Positions 9,886 through 19,244 of a stretch of 64,000 nucleotides of DNA are shown in pieces. Source of the DNA: Planococcus donghaensis MPA1U2 (lineage in GTDB: Bacteria; Bacillota; Bacilli; Bacillales_A; Planococcaceae); assembly GCF_000189395.1 (NCBI RefSeq), contig NZ_AEPB01000001.1:62001-126000 (forward strand), written 5' to 3'. The position numbers were made by a program, and so were the translations under genes. Each line of letters starts with the position of its first letter. Within the stretch, counting starts at the first letter, position 1. Below the pieces are notes generated by a model. The model did no database searches. It worked only from the letters and a program-made list of their open reading frames with translations, and was not told the DNA's origin.

Positions 9886-12297
9886 ATGTTTAATGAAAAG
9901 GCATCAAAACGTAGATTAATGCTCTTATCTGTCGTCATATGCATCATACCTGTATTAATTTTGTATTTTATTAATGAGAAAAAATTTGAAGAGCTGTCCT
10001 TGGCAGAACTAGAAACCGAAAACAATCAAGTGGCGAATGCGGTTGATAAAGAGCTAGCAAAAATGCGCCAAACGGTATTATTATTAGCTAACAATCCGGC
10101 GTGGGAAAAGTACTATACCGAGCCAGAACGGAAAGAGTATTGGAAAGAACAGCAAGTAAAAGCATTCCAATATGTTAAAGAACAAATTCCTGAAACGGAT
10201 GAAGCATGCTTTCTAGATGACACACATAACGGAGCAGAAGTCGTTCGAGTCGATGAAGTAGTTGCTCATAGTCATGATCTTTCGCCTTCTGAAAAAGCGC
10301 AACCATTTTACCAAGCAGCGATGGCGGTAAATCGCGGAGAAGTGTATCAATCTATGCCTTATGTGTCAGCAGATAGTAGGCGTTGGGTTTTTGGAAACGT
10401 AACCCCTGTTGTCATACAAGAAGATGGGCCTTCTAAAGGGAAGAAAGTAGGACTTATCCATTATGAAGTTAACTTATCGTATTTATCAAATGAATTAATA
10501 GATAGTGAAAACAACGACTTTGAGGCTTTTGTAGTGAATAATACGGGTGATTTAATCGCTAGTAGTGATGAAGAAAAAAGAGATTCTATTGCCGCGACAG
10601 TCGTGAAAGCAAATGATCTTTCTGAAGAAGAATTTGCAGAGTTCCAAGGAGCGGTAATGCTTCCACAAGTAAATGAACTGACTGGAAACTCAGAGCTATG
10701 GGACCAAATTAAAAACACGACAAATGGGACTCATGTAATTCAAAAGGACGGAAAAGACTATTTTGTAGCTTATGAAAATGTGAAATTTAGTGATGATATG
10801 AATTGGGTAGTAGGATTGATTAAACCAGTTCCCCGTAATGCCTTTTTATCATTTTCCAATGTATTGATGTACGTCACGTTTCTTATTTTGTTCTTATTTA
10901 TTTTAGGGGCATGGGGCATTATTAATAAAATATTTAATGAAATTAATGGGTATCAAAAAGACCTTACAAAACAAGCTCATTACGATGCGTTAACCGAATT
11001 GCCAAATCGTGTCTTATTTCAAAAGCAAGTCGATAAACTAATCGACTCCATCAAGAATGAAAAAAACAACAAAGCCTTTGCTGTGTTATTTATTGATTTG
11101 GATCGGTTTAAAATAATCAACGATACAATGGGGCATTCGACTGGCGATTCCTTGCTTAAAGAAGTCGCCGGTCGATTAAAAAACTGTATAACGGACACCG
11201 CGATTGTCTCACGGTTTGGGGGAGATGAATTTACAGTCCTGTTTAGTGATATCAAAAGTAAAAAAGCAGTGCACGACATGGCAAGAGAAATAAATGAAAC
11301 CATTTTAAAACCATTCTTATTAAAAAACAATGAGTATTATATTAGTACTAGTATTGGGATAAGCATGTATCCGGTAGATGGAAGCAATAGTGAACTATTG
11401 ATAAAAAATGCAGATATAGCCATGTATAAAGCAAAAGAGTCAGGAAAGTCAAACTATGTTTTTTATCAAAATGAATTTAATCATCAACCAATAAGAAGGT
11501 TGCAATTGGAAAATAATATACGAAAAGCATTGGAGCTAGAAGAATTTCAAGTATATTATCAACCGAAACTAACAATGCCTAATGAAGAAGTTGGAGGAAT
11601 GGAGGCATTGATTCGCTGGTTTCATCCCGAGATGGGGACAATCTCACCGAGTGAGTTTATCCCGCTCGCAGAAGAAACGGGGTTGATCAACCCCATTGGC
11701 AAATGGGTATTGCGCGAAGCTTGTATTCAAAATAAAAAATGGCAAGATGAAGGACTTCCGCCTGTAGTGATGGCTATCAATATTTCGGCCTATCAATTTC
11801 ATTATGGAAGTCTTGTCCAAACAGTTACTGAAGTTTTAAAAGAGACGGGTTTAGAAGGCCAATGGTTAGAATTAGAGTTAACTGAAAGTCTGCTCATTAA
11901 TAACGAAGAATACGTATTAAAGGCGATTGAAAGTTTAAAAAAGCTAGGCATTAAAATTTCAATTGATGATTTTGGAACAGGATATTCCTCTTTAAGTTAT
12001 TTAAAGCGTTTTCCAATCGATACCATCAAAATCGATCGTTCTTTTATTAAAGATATTGTTGATAAAAAAGAAATGAAGAGCATCACACAAGCAATCATTA
12101 CAATGGGACACGGTTTGGGTTGCAAACTCGTTGCAGAGGGCGTTGAAACAGAGGAACAAAAAGTGTTGCTGGAAACGTATAAAGTCGATCAAATTCAAGG
12201 CTATTATTATAGTGCAGCTGTTTCTAAAGAACATGCCACTGAAATGATCCGCAGTAATTGTTTTTTCCAATTGCGTGATGAGAATAAACAAGCTTGA
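9886..12297 (+). CDS. Cache-sensor GGDEF-EAL protein (c-di-GMP cyclase/phosphodiesterase)
   Basis: About 803 residues. A first transmembrane helix lies at about 10-28, an extracytoplasmic region of about 290 residues with double-Cache character follows, and a second helix (VLMYVTFLILFLFILGAWGI) lies at about 325-345. GGDEF then spans about 365-530 (GGDEF at 445-449) and EAL about 545-795 (EAL at 573-575, DDFGTGYSSL and AEGVET intact). The inhibitory RxxD site is absent. Both catalytic motifs look complete. It probably senses a small external ligand and changes c-di-GMP levels. The start at 9886 has AAAGG 11 bp upstream. It converges on rsbQP, with each direction having its own terminator. Confidence 0.92.
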   Translation: MFNEKASKRRLMLLSVVICIIPVLILYFINEKKFEELSLAELETENNQVANAVDKELAKMRQTVLLLANNPAWEKYYTEPERKEYWKEQQVKAFQYVKEQIPETDEACFLDDTHNGAEVVRVDEVVAHSHDLSPSEKAQPFYQAAMAVNRGEVYQSMPYVSADSRRWVFGNVTPVVIQEDGPSKGKKVGLIHYEVNLSYLSNELIDSENNDFEAFVVNNTGDLIASSDEEKRDSIAATVVKANDLSEEEFAEFQGAVMLPQVNELTGNSELWDQIKNTTNGTHVIQKDGKDYFVAYENVKFSDDMNWVVGLIKPVPRNAFLSFSNVLMYVTFLILFLFILGAWGIINKIFNEINGYQKDLTKQAHYDALTELPNRVLFQKQVDKLIDSIKNEKNNKAFAVLFIDLDRFKIINDTMGHSTGDSLLKEVAGRLKNCITDTAIVSRFGGDEFTVLFSDIKSKKAVHDMAREINETILKPFLLKNNEYYISTSIGISMYPVDGSNSELLIKNADIAMYKAKESGKSNYVFYQNEFNHQPIRRLQLENNIRKALELEEFQVYYQPKLTMPNEEVGGMEALIRWFHPEMGTISPSEFIPLAEETGLINPIGKWVLREACIQNKKWQDEGLPPVVMAINISAYQFHYGSLVQTVTEVLKETGLEGQWLELELTESLLINNEEYVLKAIESLKKLGIKISIDDFGTGYSSLSYLKRFPIDTIKIDRSFIKDIVDKKEMKSITQAIITMGHGLGCKLVAEGVETEEQKVLLETYKVDQIQGYYYSAAVSKEHATEMIRSNCFFQLRDENKQA

Positions 12298-12324
12298 AAG
12301 CAATCATATTCAATACAAAAAAGA

Positions 12325-12360
12325 CTGTAGACACTCGAAAAGATTCAAGGGTGTCTACAG
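12325..12360 (-). terminator. Terminator of rsbQP
   Basis: CTGTAGACAC (12325-12334) pairs with GTGTCTACAG (12351-12360). On the minus strand the hairpin is followed by TCTTTTTTG, so it ends the leftward rsbQP transcript. Its sequence is related to the ahpCF terminator at 19245. Confidence 0.75.
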
Positions 12361-12364
12361 CCTG

Positions 12365-12391
12365 AAACGCTTGTATTTCAAGCGTTTTTTA
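12365..12391 (+). terminator. Terminator of the Cache-GGDEF-EAL gene
   Basis: AAACGCTTG (12365-12373) pairs with CAAGCGTTT (12379-12387), followed by TTTATTTT. It overlaps the last codon of rsbP on the other strand. Confidence 0.8.
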
Positions 12392-13600
12392 TTTTAAGTC
12401 GACCAGTATAAAGCATTGGTCGTCTTTTTTTAAATTAGTGTCTTTTTGGTCTTTAAGTGCTTGCAAAATCGTTTCTTTAAATTGCGTTAAAGAAAGTGCA
12501 GAATGCTTTAATAAGAGAGAATTTATAGGTTCAGGTTCGAGAGATTCGGAGACACCATCTGTATATAAGAAGATTCGAGAGCCTTTTTTATATGAAAAGG
12601 TCTTAGTCTTATAGTGAATGTTTTCAAAAGTTCCAAGAGGAGGAGAGCTTGCATACAACTCGAGTTGCTCCCCTTCTGGGTCTTGGTAGATTAATGGCGG
12701 ATGTCCGGCATTAACATACTCAATTGTGTGGTTCGCCGTATCGATAAACAAATAAATAGCCGTACAATAATGCCACACACTTTCATTGCTAGGGAATAAG
12801 GTGTGTAAATGATTATCTAGCTCTTTCATGACCATGTTCGCTGAAACGCCTGTTGAAATAAGTCGCTGAAATAAGGATTGTAGCGACATTGTTATAAGTG
12901 CAGAAGAAATACCATGGCCCATTACATCTAGTAAGATAATACCGTATTGGTGATCATTAATTTTATAGAAACCATAAATATCACCAGACAGTCCACTTGA
13001 GGCTTTGTAATACGATTCTATGTGAATGCTGTCGTTACAAATTGGTTTAGTTAATGAACGCTCTTGTATTTTTTTGGCAAGTTGTAGTTCCCGGTAAGTG
13101 TCTAAATTATACTTTTGGTTTTGTTTATTGATTTCTAGAAGCTCTTTTTGATTGGCTTCAAGATCTCGAAGAGCAATTTCTAATTGAAGATGTGCCTTTT
13201 CCTTTTCTTTAAAGGCATCTTCGGCTACTTTTTTAGCAATAAGCAATTGATTTTCAAATTCATTTCGTTTTCGAATCGGAACAATAATACATGCAATCAC
13301 CTGTTGGTTTTCTTGTTCATTTAAGACTGCATTAATAAGAACGGGGGTCTCCTCTTCATTTTTAGTGTTTAATGAGAGGTACATTTCTTCTACTCGATGT
13401 TGAACTGTTACAAGTTGCATAAAATATAGGTGAAAAAAAATACGCGTTGATTTGGTAAGAATAGAATTAATGTGTTGACCAACTAGTTCATCTGAAGTGT
13501 AATCAAGCACGCGAAGCAATGTCTCATTTACAGATAAGATGACACCATCTTTTGTAAGTGTAAGAAATCCACACGGTGCTTGGTTTAATTGTTCGTCCAT
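12389..13600 (-). CDS. rsbP: PAS-domain PP2C phosphatase RsbP
   Basis: A 403-residue protein: N-terminal PAS domain (about 5-110), coiled-coil linker (about 115-180) and a SpoIIE/RsbU-type PP2C phosphatase (about 195-400). The metal-binding acidic motifs are present in SGDIYGFY, LDVMGHGISSA and YTDGVSES. In Bacillus subtilis RsbP dephosphorylates the anti-anti-sigma factor RsbV in response to energy stress and so releases sigma B. Its start overlaps the stop of the upstream hydrolase gene by one base (TAATG), indicating translational coupling. The RsbQ partner next door makes this identification much firmer than the PAS-PP2C architecture alone. The rest of the sigma-B operon is not in this window. 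Confidence 0.9.
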   Translation of the reverse strand: MDEQLNQAPCGFLTLTKDGVILSVNETLLRVLDYTSDELVGQHINSILTKSTRIFFHLYFMQLVTVQHRVEEMYLSLNTKNEEETPVLINAVLNEQENQQVIACIIVPIRKRNEFENQLLIAKKVAEDAFKEKEKAHLQLEIALRDLEANQKELLEINKQNQKYNLDTYRELQLAKKIQERSLTKPICNDSIHIESYYKASSGLSGDIYGFYKINDHQYGIILLDVMGHGISSALITMSLQSLFQRLISTGVSANMVMKELDNHLHTLFPSNESVWHYCTAIYLFIDTANHTIEYVNAGHPPLIYQDPEGEQLELYASSPPLGTFENIHYKTKTFSYKKGSRIFLYTDGVSESLEPEPINSLLLKHSALSLTQFKETILQALKDQKDTNLKKDDQCFILVDLK

Positions 13601-14445
13601 TACGTAAGACCACCTACATCCTCTTTTTCCACAGAAACAGAGGTTTCTAAAAGATATTCGCGTATTAATTGTGCAGTTTCTTCGGGATGACTCATATGCG
13701 GGAAGTGACCTGTCGCGTTCATGTATTTAATGGTGCTAGCAGGTAAAGATTTGTTTATATATTCGCCGGCAGATTCTGGTGCAATTACATCATTAGCACA
13801 TTGCAAAATCAATGCAGGAATCGTTACTTTTGATAAATCTTGTCGATTATCGGCAAAAAAGCAAGCTTCAGCAAAGTTGCGAGCAATAACCGGGTCGGTT
13901 GAGCAAAAACGATCTTCAATATCTTTTTCTATATCCGGCAGATCTGGGTTATTTAAAGCGGTTGCAGAAAAAACAGTTGCCCAACCTATATAATTTTTAG
14001 CCATTAAGTCCATTAATCCAAGCAAGTCCTCTTTTTCAAAACCACCAATATATCCAGGCGGATCATTTAAGTAACAAGCAGAGGGGCCAATCATAATAAG
14101 TTGAGAAAAATATACTGGCTCACGTAATGAAGCAAGCATCCCAATCGTGGCTCCCACGGAATGGCCAACTAATATAACGTCTTTTAAATTTAAAGCGGAA
14201 CACACGTCCAATACATCTTGTACGTACCCTGAAAGTTTACTGTATTTATCAGAATCATATGCCTTAACATCTGAAAGTCCGAGTCCTACATAATCAAATA
14301 AAATAACTTGATAATCTTTTTCAAATGATTTGGAGATTAAACTCCAAACAGTTTGGTCGCAGCCAAATCCAGGCGCAAATAACATGGCTTGTTTTCCGGA
14401 ACCTGTAATTTTCACGTTGTTTCGAGTTAAGACATTCTGGGTCAT
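13600..14445 (-). CDS. rsbQ: Alpha/beta hydrolase RsbQ, partner of RsbP
   Basis: A 281-residue alpha/beta hydrolase. The nucleophile elbow GHSVG places Ser96, the acid is Asp219 (CANDV) and the base is His247 (ATGHFPH). These numbers coincide with the triad reported for B. subtilis RsbQ. RsbQ is needed for RsbP to signal energy stress, and a small hydrophobic product bound by the PAS domain has been proposed for the family. GAAGGAGG precedes the ATG. It is the first gene of a two-gene unit with rsbP, overlapping it by one base. Confidence 0.92.
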   Translation of the reverse strand: MTQNVLTRNNVKITGSGKQAMLFAPGFGCDQTVWSLISKSFEKDYQVILFDYVGLGLSDVKAYDSDKYSKLSGYVQDVLDVCSALNLKDVILVGHSVGATIGMLASLREPVYFSQLIMIGPSACYLNDPPGYIGGFEKEDLLGLMDLMAKNYIGWATVFSATALNNPDLPDIEKDIEDRFCSTDPVIARNFAEACFFADNRQDLSKVTIPALILQCANDVIAPESAGEYINKSLPASTIKYMNATGHFPHMSHPEETAQLIREYLLETSVSVEKEDVGGLT

Positions 14446-14786
14446 CGTAAACCTCCTTCAGTCGTTATAATAATAAATGTATTCATATACTATTCATAAT
14501 AACATTTTCGCGCTGTTAACACGAAGTAAGTAGTATTAAAAAGGCCTTTTATTGACCTAGTCAATGAGGAAAGTTACAAAGATATCATGTAAGTTCAAAT
14601 AACAAAATTTTTGTTAAAGATTTTAGTACAATAGGAGTTTATCAATAAATTCCACTAAAATGTAGCATATGTAAAAAATTAACGTAATAGAGTATAGTGA
14701 TAGATACGCACATGTTAAATTATATAAAATACTTAACATTTACTTATTTATTACGACTACAAATTCCAGTGAAAAGAGGTAAGAAT
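14446..14786. other. Intergenic region, 341 bp
   Basis: AT-rich divergent gap between rsbQ (-) and the DUF1761 gene (+). It contains the palindrome TTGACCTAGTCAA at 14552-14564, which could be an operator or chance, and no clear promoter pair. An in-frame GTG at 14697 lacks a ribosome binding site, so the coding start was placed at 14787. Confidence 0.4.
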
Positions 14787-15161
14787 ATGCTAGTAGACGT
14801 GAGCTCGTTAAATTATTGGGCAATTTTGGCTGGTGGAATTTTGTATATGATTTATGGGGGGATTTACTACACCGTCCTAGTCGGAAAGAAAAATCAAAAC
14901 ACAGGTCCTTTAAAATATGTGGTTGCGGGAATCGTAGCATTTATAAGTTCAATCTTTATTGGCGTTCTTGTTCAAGCGACGGGATCTACTAGTTGGCTAA
15001 GCGGTGTTGCTGTGGGGAGTATTGTAGGCTTTCTGATTTCAATCGTGTATTTAAAAAATACGTTGTTTGGACTTGTTAGTGCAAAAAACTGTGCGATTGC
15101 GATTGGGGATCATTTAATTATCTTTACGTTACTAGGAGCATTACACGGCTTTTTTATCTAA
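14787..15161 (+). CDS. DUF1761 family membrane protein
   Basis: A 124-residue integral membrane protein with four predicted hydrophobic segments (about 10-28, 41-62, 67-87 and 101-122). The N-terminal NYWAILAGGILYMIYGGIYYT and the GDHLIIF segment near the C-terminus are typical of the DUF1761 family, whose function is unknown. The ATG at 14787 follows AAGAGG with good spacing. It lies 82 bp before a diguanylate cyclase gene on the same strand and may be co-transcribed with it. Confidence 0.75.
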   Translation: MLVDVSSLNYWAILAGGILYMIYGGIYYTVLVGKKNQNTGPLKYVVAGIVAFISSIFIGVLVQATGSTSWLSGVAVGSIVGFLISIVYLKNTLFGLVSAKNCAIAIGDHLIIFTLLGALHGFFI

Positions 15162-15243
15162 TAAACAAGAGTCTTAAAAAATGATTAATACAAAGAAATT
15201 TAAGATGAAATGTTGCAGTTTGGGAGATTAGGGAGGATTATTT

Positions 15244-16356
15244 TTGTCGACGATATTAACTGATTTATTTGTGAATCTTTGTATTATGGTTTCACTAATT
15301 TTTATCTACTTACAGATTAGAATGAAACTTAAATTAGAGCGGAAAAATCGTATCATCTCAATGTTAATAGATGGTTTCGCTGGGGGCTTGTTGGGCTATG
15401 TTTTGATGTTTTTTTCCATTCAAGTAACAACTGAAACTATGGTTGATCTGCGTTTTTTACCTGTTATGTTGCTAATTATTTTTATCGGAGTACCTCAAGC
15501 TGTTATTAGTGCACTTTTAATTATTTTAACTAGATTTATGTTTGGTTTTACAACGTCTGCGATTGCGGCCATGGTTTTAATGACTGTTTTAATTTTAGGC
15601 TTTATTGTCATTCATAAATTATGTAAAAGTGCTGATTTTAAAAAGAATGCATACAAACAAAGCTTTTTCATGATTATTTTATCAAATATTGTATTTAGTG
15701 TGATTATTTCATATTTAGTGAAAGACGTTACGGTTTTAAAAAGCTTAATCTTTTCGTATTGGATGGTTTCGACAATAGGTGGACTAACTTCCATTGTATT
15801 CGTCGGATACATACGGAAAACACAATATTTATTGATGAAATATGAAAAAGATTCTACTACTGACTTTCTTACGGGTTTGAACAATGTACGTCAATTCGAT
15901 AGCATTTGGAATACGCTCATTAGTAATGCTGCAGAGAAAAATGAAAGACTATCCTTATTGATGATTGATATTGATCATTTTAAGCATGTAAACGATACGT
16001 ATGGTCATCCAATTGGTGATAAGATTTTGGTTGAGTTAGGGAAAGTTCTAAAAAATAGTACTCGCTCATTTGATGTGGTTTCTAGAAATGGGGGAGAGGA
16101 ATTCTCCGTCATGTTACCCGACTGCCCACATCAATACGCCATAGAAATAGCAGAGCGTATAAGAATAGCGGTAGAACAGCATAAGTTTGAAATATCACTG
16201 AAAGAAGAAATTCATATAACGGTTTCTATTGGGGTGGCAACTTATCCAGAAACGGTGAGCGACACTGTGCAAATTGTGGATGTTGCGGATGACTGTTTGT
16301 ATACAGCAAAACGTACAGGCAGAAATCGGATTTGTCCAAGTTTTATTACTACCTGA
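15244..16356 (+). CDS. Membrane diguanylate cyclase with 5TM-LYT-like sensor
   Basis: A 370-residue protein starting at TTG after GGGAGGA. Five to six transmembrane helices occupy about residues 1-180, with a VDLRFLPVMLLIIFIGVPQ segment typical of 5TMR-LYT sensor modules. A GGDEF domain spans about 200-365 with an active GGEEF variant (283-287) and the catalytic DIDHFKHVND segment. An inhibitory site RSFD (274-277) lies the expected five residues upstream, so product feedback inhibition is likely. It has no EAL domain. Of the three GGDEF proteins in the window it is the most likely dedicated c-di-GMP producer. Confidence 0.92.
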   Translation: MSTILTDLFVNLCIMVSLIFIYLQIRMKLKLERKNRIISMLIDGFAGGLLGYVLMFFSIQVTTETMVDLRFLPVMLLIIFIGVPQAVISALLIILTRFMFGFTTSAIAAMVLMTVLILGFIVIHKLCKSADFKKNAYKQSFFMIILSNIVFSVIISYLVKDVTVLKSLIFSYWMVSTIGGLTSIVFVGYIRKTQYLLMKYEKDSTTDFLTGLNNVRQFDSIWNTLISNAAEKNERLSLLMIDIDHFKHVNDTYGHPIGDKILVELGKVLKNSTRSFDVVSRNGGEEFSVMLPDCPHQYAIEIAERIRIAVEQHKFEISLKEEIHITVSIGVATYPETVSDTVQIVDVADDCLYTAKRTGRNRICPSFITT

Positions 16357-16388
16357 AACAGTAGGATATTCACGCCATAGAAGGATAA

Positions 16389-16425
16389 AAACCCCCCTCG
16401 CTGCTTTGGCAGAGACGGGGGTTTA
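16389..16425. terminator. Bidirectional terminator
   Basis: AAACCCCCCTC pairs with GACGGGGGTTT between the convergent cyclase and dehydrogenase genes. A-rich and T-rich flanks lie on both sides. Confidence 0.75.
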
Positions 16426-16455
16426 AAGTTAACAGCTCGTGATGAGGCTTATTAT

Positions 16456-17484
16456 TTAGTTGAATTTCTCGACTACAATTTTTCCAATAGCAGCACCGGA
16501 CTCGAGCAATCGATGAGCTTCTTTGACATTTTCAGCATTTATAGGAGTCAATCGTTTGTTCAAGGTAGTCTTTAGTTCGTTTTGATCGATTGAATCGGCT
16601 ACTTCATTTAATAAATGATGTTGTTTAATCATGTCTTCTGTCTGGAACATAGAGCGCGTAAACATAAATTCCCAAACAAAACTTACACTTTTGTTTTTTA
16701 GTAAAGTTAAATCAAGAGGCTCGTCTGATTCTACAATTGAACAAATTTTCCCTTGAGGAGCAATCGCTTCAGCCATATTTGCCCAATGTTTTTGTGTAGC
16801 ATTGAGACAAAGAATGTAGTCGACGCTATTAAAACCTAATTCCTGTAATTGTGCAGTAAAAGGTTCATAGTGGTTGATGGTAGCATCGGCACCAAGACTT
16901 AGCACCCATTCTTTTGTTTCAGGGCGAGAAGTCGTTCCAATTACAGTCATGCCAACCTTTTTAGCCAATTGAGTGGCAATAGAGCCAACACCACCTGCAG
17001 CTCCAATAATCAAAATGGTTTTCCCTTTGTTTGTATCAGAATCTGAACTGATAGCAAGGCGATCAAATAAGCTTTCATAAGCCGTAATTGTCGTGAGGGG
17101 GAGTGCTGCAGCTTCGGCAAAACTCAAAGACTCTGGCTTTTTGCCAACAATTCTTTCATCAACGAGATGGAACTCACTGTTGCCTCCTTGACGAGTAATG
17201 TCTCCTGCGTAATAAACTTTATCTCCTGGCTGAAAGAGCGTACATTCAGGACCAACCTCTTCTACAATACCCGCAACATCCCATCCAAGTATTTTGGGTT
17301 CTGATAACTTTTCTCCGTTCGACTCACGTACTTTGGAGTCAACTGGATTCATACCTATAGCTTCAACACGTACCAAGAGATCTCGTTTTGTTGGGTGGGG
17401 CTTTTCTATTTCTAAGTCTACTAAACTCTCCTGGTTATCGATTGGTAAATGATTATATAATCCAACAGCTTTCATTTTAGTCAT
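16456..17484 (-). CDS. Zinc-binding alcohol dehydrogenase family / quinone oxidoreductase
   Basis: A 342-residue medium-chain reductase. Its GroES-like half carries GMNPVDSKVRES and GWDVAGIVEEVG, and its Rossmann half carries IIGAAGGVGSIATQLAKK (about 155-172), the YhdH/quinone-oxidoreductase pattern without catalytic zinc cysteines. The ATG at 17484 is preferred over an upstream in-frame ATG at 17595 because AAGGAAGTG lies 10 bp before it and similarity to relatives starts here. It is divergent from an HxlR regulator, the usual layout for a quinone or aldehyde stress gene and its repressor. Substrate unknown. Confidence 0.85.
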   Translation of the reverse strand: MTKMKAVGLYNHLPIDNQESLVDLEIEKPHPTKRDLLVRVEAIGMNPVDSKVRESNGEKLSEPKILGWDVAGIVEEVGPECTLFQPGDKVYYAGDITRQGGNSEFHLVDERIVGKKPESLSFAEAAALPLTTITAYESLFDRLAISSDSDTNKGKTILIIGAAGGVGSIATQLAKKVGMTVIGTTSRPETKEWVLSLGADATINHYEPFTAQLQELGFNSVDYILCLNATQKHWANMAEAIAPQGKICSIVESDEPLDLTLLKNKSVSFVWEFMFTRSMFQTEDMIKQHHLLNEVADSIDQNELKTTLNKRLTPINAENVKEAHRLLESGAAIGKIVVEKFN

Positions 17485-17611
17485 TTTCAATACACTTCCT
17501 TTTCTTATAGTAGTAGAACTAGCCGTAGTTGCAGTTTCTGTAAACAGAAAACACATACCGCGTTCCTTTGATAAGTTGATAATAGCATATAACATATTTG
17601 AGTATAAGTAC

Positions 17612-17625
17612 GCACAATTTTGTGC
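17612..17625. promoter_or_regulatory. Candidate HxlR operator (GCACAA-TT-TTGTGC)
   Basis: A perfect 6-bp-arm inverted repeat sits in the divergent gap between the dehydrogenase (start 17484) and the HxlR gene (start 17751). Position fits control of one or both genes; binding is inference. Confidence 0.4.
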
Positions 17626-17750
17626 TATAGTATCATTTTGTATACCGTTAACGTTTTAGAAAGTCTATGTGTTATAGTAACTACCGCTACTAATGAAATA
17701 GCCACACTTGAAATAGATAAAATGCGATTGATACAAAAGGAGTGTTGAAA

Positions 17751-18134
17751 ATGAGTACGGGGAAAGTACAAGAAAATACGATTAATCCTTTTTTAAATCA
17801 ATATTCGTGTCCTGTAGCAGGGACTTTAGATGTTATCGGAGGCAAATGGAAAGGTGTAATCCTTTTCCATCTGTTAGAGGACAAAAAAAGATTTAATGAA
17901 TTAAAAAGGTTAAATAGTGGCATTACACAAAGAATGTTAACGCTACAACTGAGAGAACTAGAAGCAGACGGGATCATTCACCGTGAAGTGTATCCTGTTA
18001 TTCCGCCAAAAGTAGAGTATTCTCTCACTGATTTTGGACAGTCCTTAAAGCCTATCGTCCTGTTGATGCGCGAGTGGGGAGAAGAATATATGGAAACCGT
18101 TTTAACGCAACGTCAAAAAAACGTGGGTGAATAG
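17751..18134 (+). CDS. HxlR family transcriptional regulator
   Basis: A 127-residue winged-helix regulator. The hallmark HxlR segment runs through [26 protein letters not shown], followed by the recognition region ([19 protein letters not shown]) and the wing ([16 protein letters not shown]). A conserved Cys20 lies just before the domain, the position used for thiol or quinone sensing in YodB/HypR-type members. The ATG at 17751 has AAAAGGAG upstream. It is divergent from a quinone-oxidoreductase-like gene that it probably controls. Confidence 0.9.
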   Translation: MSTGKVQENTINPFLNQYSCPVAGTLDVIGGKWKGVILFHLLEDKKRFNELKRLNSGITQRMLTLQLRELEADGIIHREVYPVIPPKVEYSLTDFGQSLKPIVLLMREWGEEYMETVLTQRQKNVGE

Positions 18135-18216
18135 AGCAAAATAGCATCTCGCTCTTTACCCAATGAGGCTATTATAAGAAAAGAAATTAAACCTTAAAGC
18201 ACTCAAAAACCTAAAA

Positions 18217-18248
18217 AGAACCGTATCCCTTTGGAGGATACGGTTCTT
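18217..18248. terminator. Bidirectional terminator
   Basis: AGAACCGTATCC pairs with GGATACGGTTCT between the convergent HxlR and glyoxalase-like genes. Confidence 0.75.
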
Positions 18249-18254
18249 AGTTTG

Positions 18255-18749
18255 TTAATAAGCTCCTGAAGAGTACGTAATTTCATAACTATGGCTATAG
18301 ACTTCGAAGATAATACCAAATGGATCTTCTACGTAGCACATTCTATAAGGTTTTTCGTTTGGATAATATTCTCGAATTGGCATTCGTTGCTTGCCACCGT
18401 GTTCTACTATTTTGTTAACCAATCCTTCTACGTCTGGATCTTGGACACAAAAATGGAAGACGCCTGATTTCCAATATTCAAAGTTGTTTTCAGGTTTTTC
18501 GCTGTTCGGAAACTCGAAGATTTCAATACCTGTGCCGTCAGATGTCGACATGTGCGCAATTCGGAAAGTTCCCCAACCCGCGCCGAAAACGTCGATACAC
18601 ATTTGACCGATAGGCGTATCATTTTCTTCTTTTACCTCAGATGGTTCCATAATAACGTACCAACCCATCACTTCTTTATAAAAAGTGACAGCTTTATCTA
18701 AATCTGTAACGGATAAACCGATGTGTGAAAATGCTCTTGGATATGCCAT
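18255..18749 (-). CDS. VOC (glyoxalase / ring-cleaving dioxygenase) family protein
   Basis: A 164-residue vicinal-oxygen-chelate protein made of two beta-alpha-beta-beta-beta modules. The likely metal ligands are visible: His in FSHIGLSV, Glu in GIEIFEF, His in VFHFCV and Glu in GIIFEVYSH. That arrangement fits a glyoxalase-I-like or dioxygenase-like metal site. The substrate cannot be told from sequence. It is divergent from a second HxlR regulator, suggesting an inducible detoxification gene for reactive carbonyls or quinones. Confidence 0.82.
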   Translation of the reverse strand: MAYPRAFSHIGLSVTDLDKAVTFYKEVMGWYVIMEPSEVKEENDTPIGQMCIDVFGAGWGTFRIAHMSTSDGTGIEIFEFPNSEKPENNFEYWKSGVFHFCVQDPDVEGLVNKIVEHGGKQRMPIREYYPNEKPYRMCYVEDPFGIIFEVYSHSYEITYSSGAY

Positions 18750-18839
18750 GTTTATCGCTCCTGTCTGTTTTTATCGTCATGATATGTTTCATCATACAGA
18801 GTAGTTCTGCGGAGTACAATACGGCACTTTTTAGTGGTA

Positions 18840-18859
18840 TAGTTACGAAAAAGTGACTA
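18840..18859. promoter_or_regulatory. Candidate HxlR operator upstream of the second HxlR gene
   Basis: TAGTTAC (18840-18846) and GTGACTA (18853-18859) form an inverted repeat with a 6-bp spacer and one mismatch. It sits between the divergent VOC and HxlR genes, 24 bp before the HxlR start. The size and half-site resemble known HxlR/YodB-type operators; assignment is tentative. Confidence 0.4.
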
Positions 18860-18883
18860 CGAAAGAGAAAAAGGAGACATACA

Positions 18884-19225
18884 ATGGCAGTTAAAAACAA
18901 CTATGTTTGTTCTTTAGGACTGACAATCGATTTGATCGGCGGGAAATGGAAACTGATGATTCTCTGGTATTTGATCAAGGACAGTAAACGGTTTGGAGAG
19001 CTTAAAAAAAGCATCCCGAACATTAGTCAGAAAGTGCTTACTGAGCAACTCAAAGAGTTAGAAAGCAGTCAGATTATATCTAGAAAAGTGTATCCAACAG
19101 TTCCGGTTACGGTTGAGTATTCGATGACAGCTTACGGAGAGAGTTTGATTCCGTTGATACATGACTTATGCGAGTGGACAAAACAGTATGCGAGTGAAAA
19201 TGATATTGAAATAAGCGGGGATTAA
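18884..19225 (+). CDS. HxlR family transcriptional regulator
   Basis: A 113-residue winged-helix protein with the HxlR core LIGGKWKLMILWYLIKDSKR, recognition region ISQKVLTEQLKELESSQII and wing YPTVPVTVEYSMTAYG. Cys9 precedes the domain and could be the redox-sensing cysteine of this family. AAAAAGGAG lies before the ATG. It is divergent from the VOC-family gene with the candidate operator between them. It is the second HxlR regulator within 1.2 kb, and the two are clearly different in sequence. Confidence 0.9.
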   Translation: MAVKNNYVCSLGLTIDLIGGKWKLMILWYLIKDSKRFGELKKSIPNISQKVLTEQLKELESSQIISRKVYPTVPVTVEYSMTAYGESLIPLIHDLCEWTKQYASENDIEISGD

Positions 19226-19244
19226 CACAATAACTAAATTAAAA

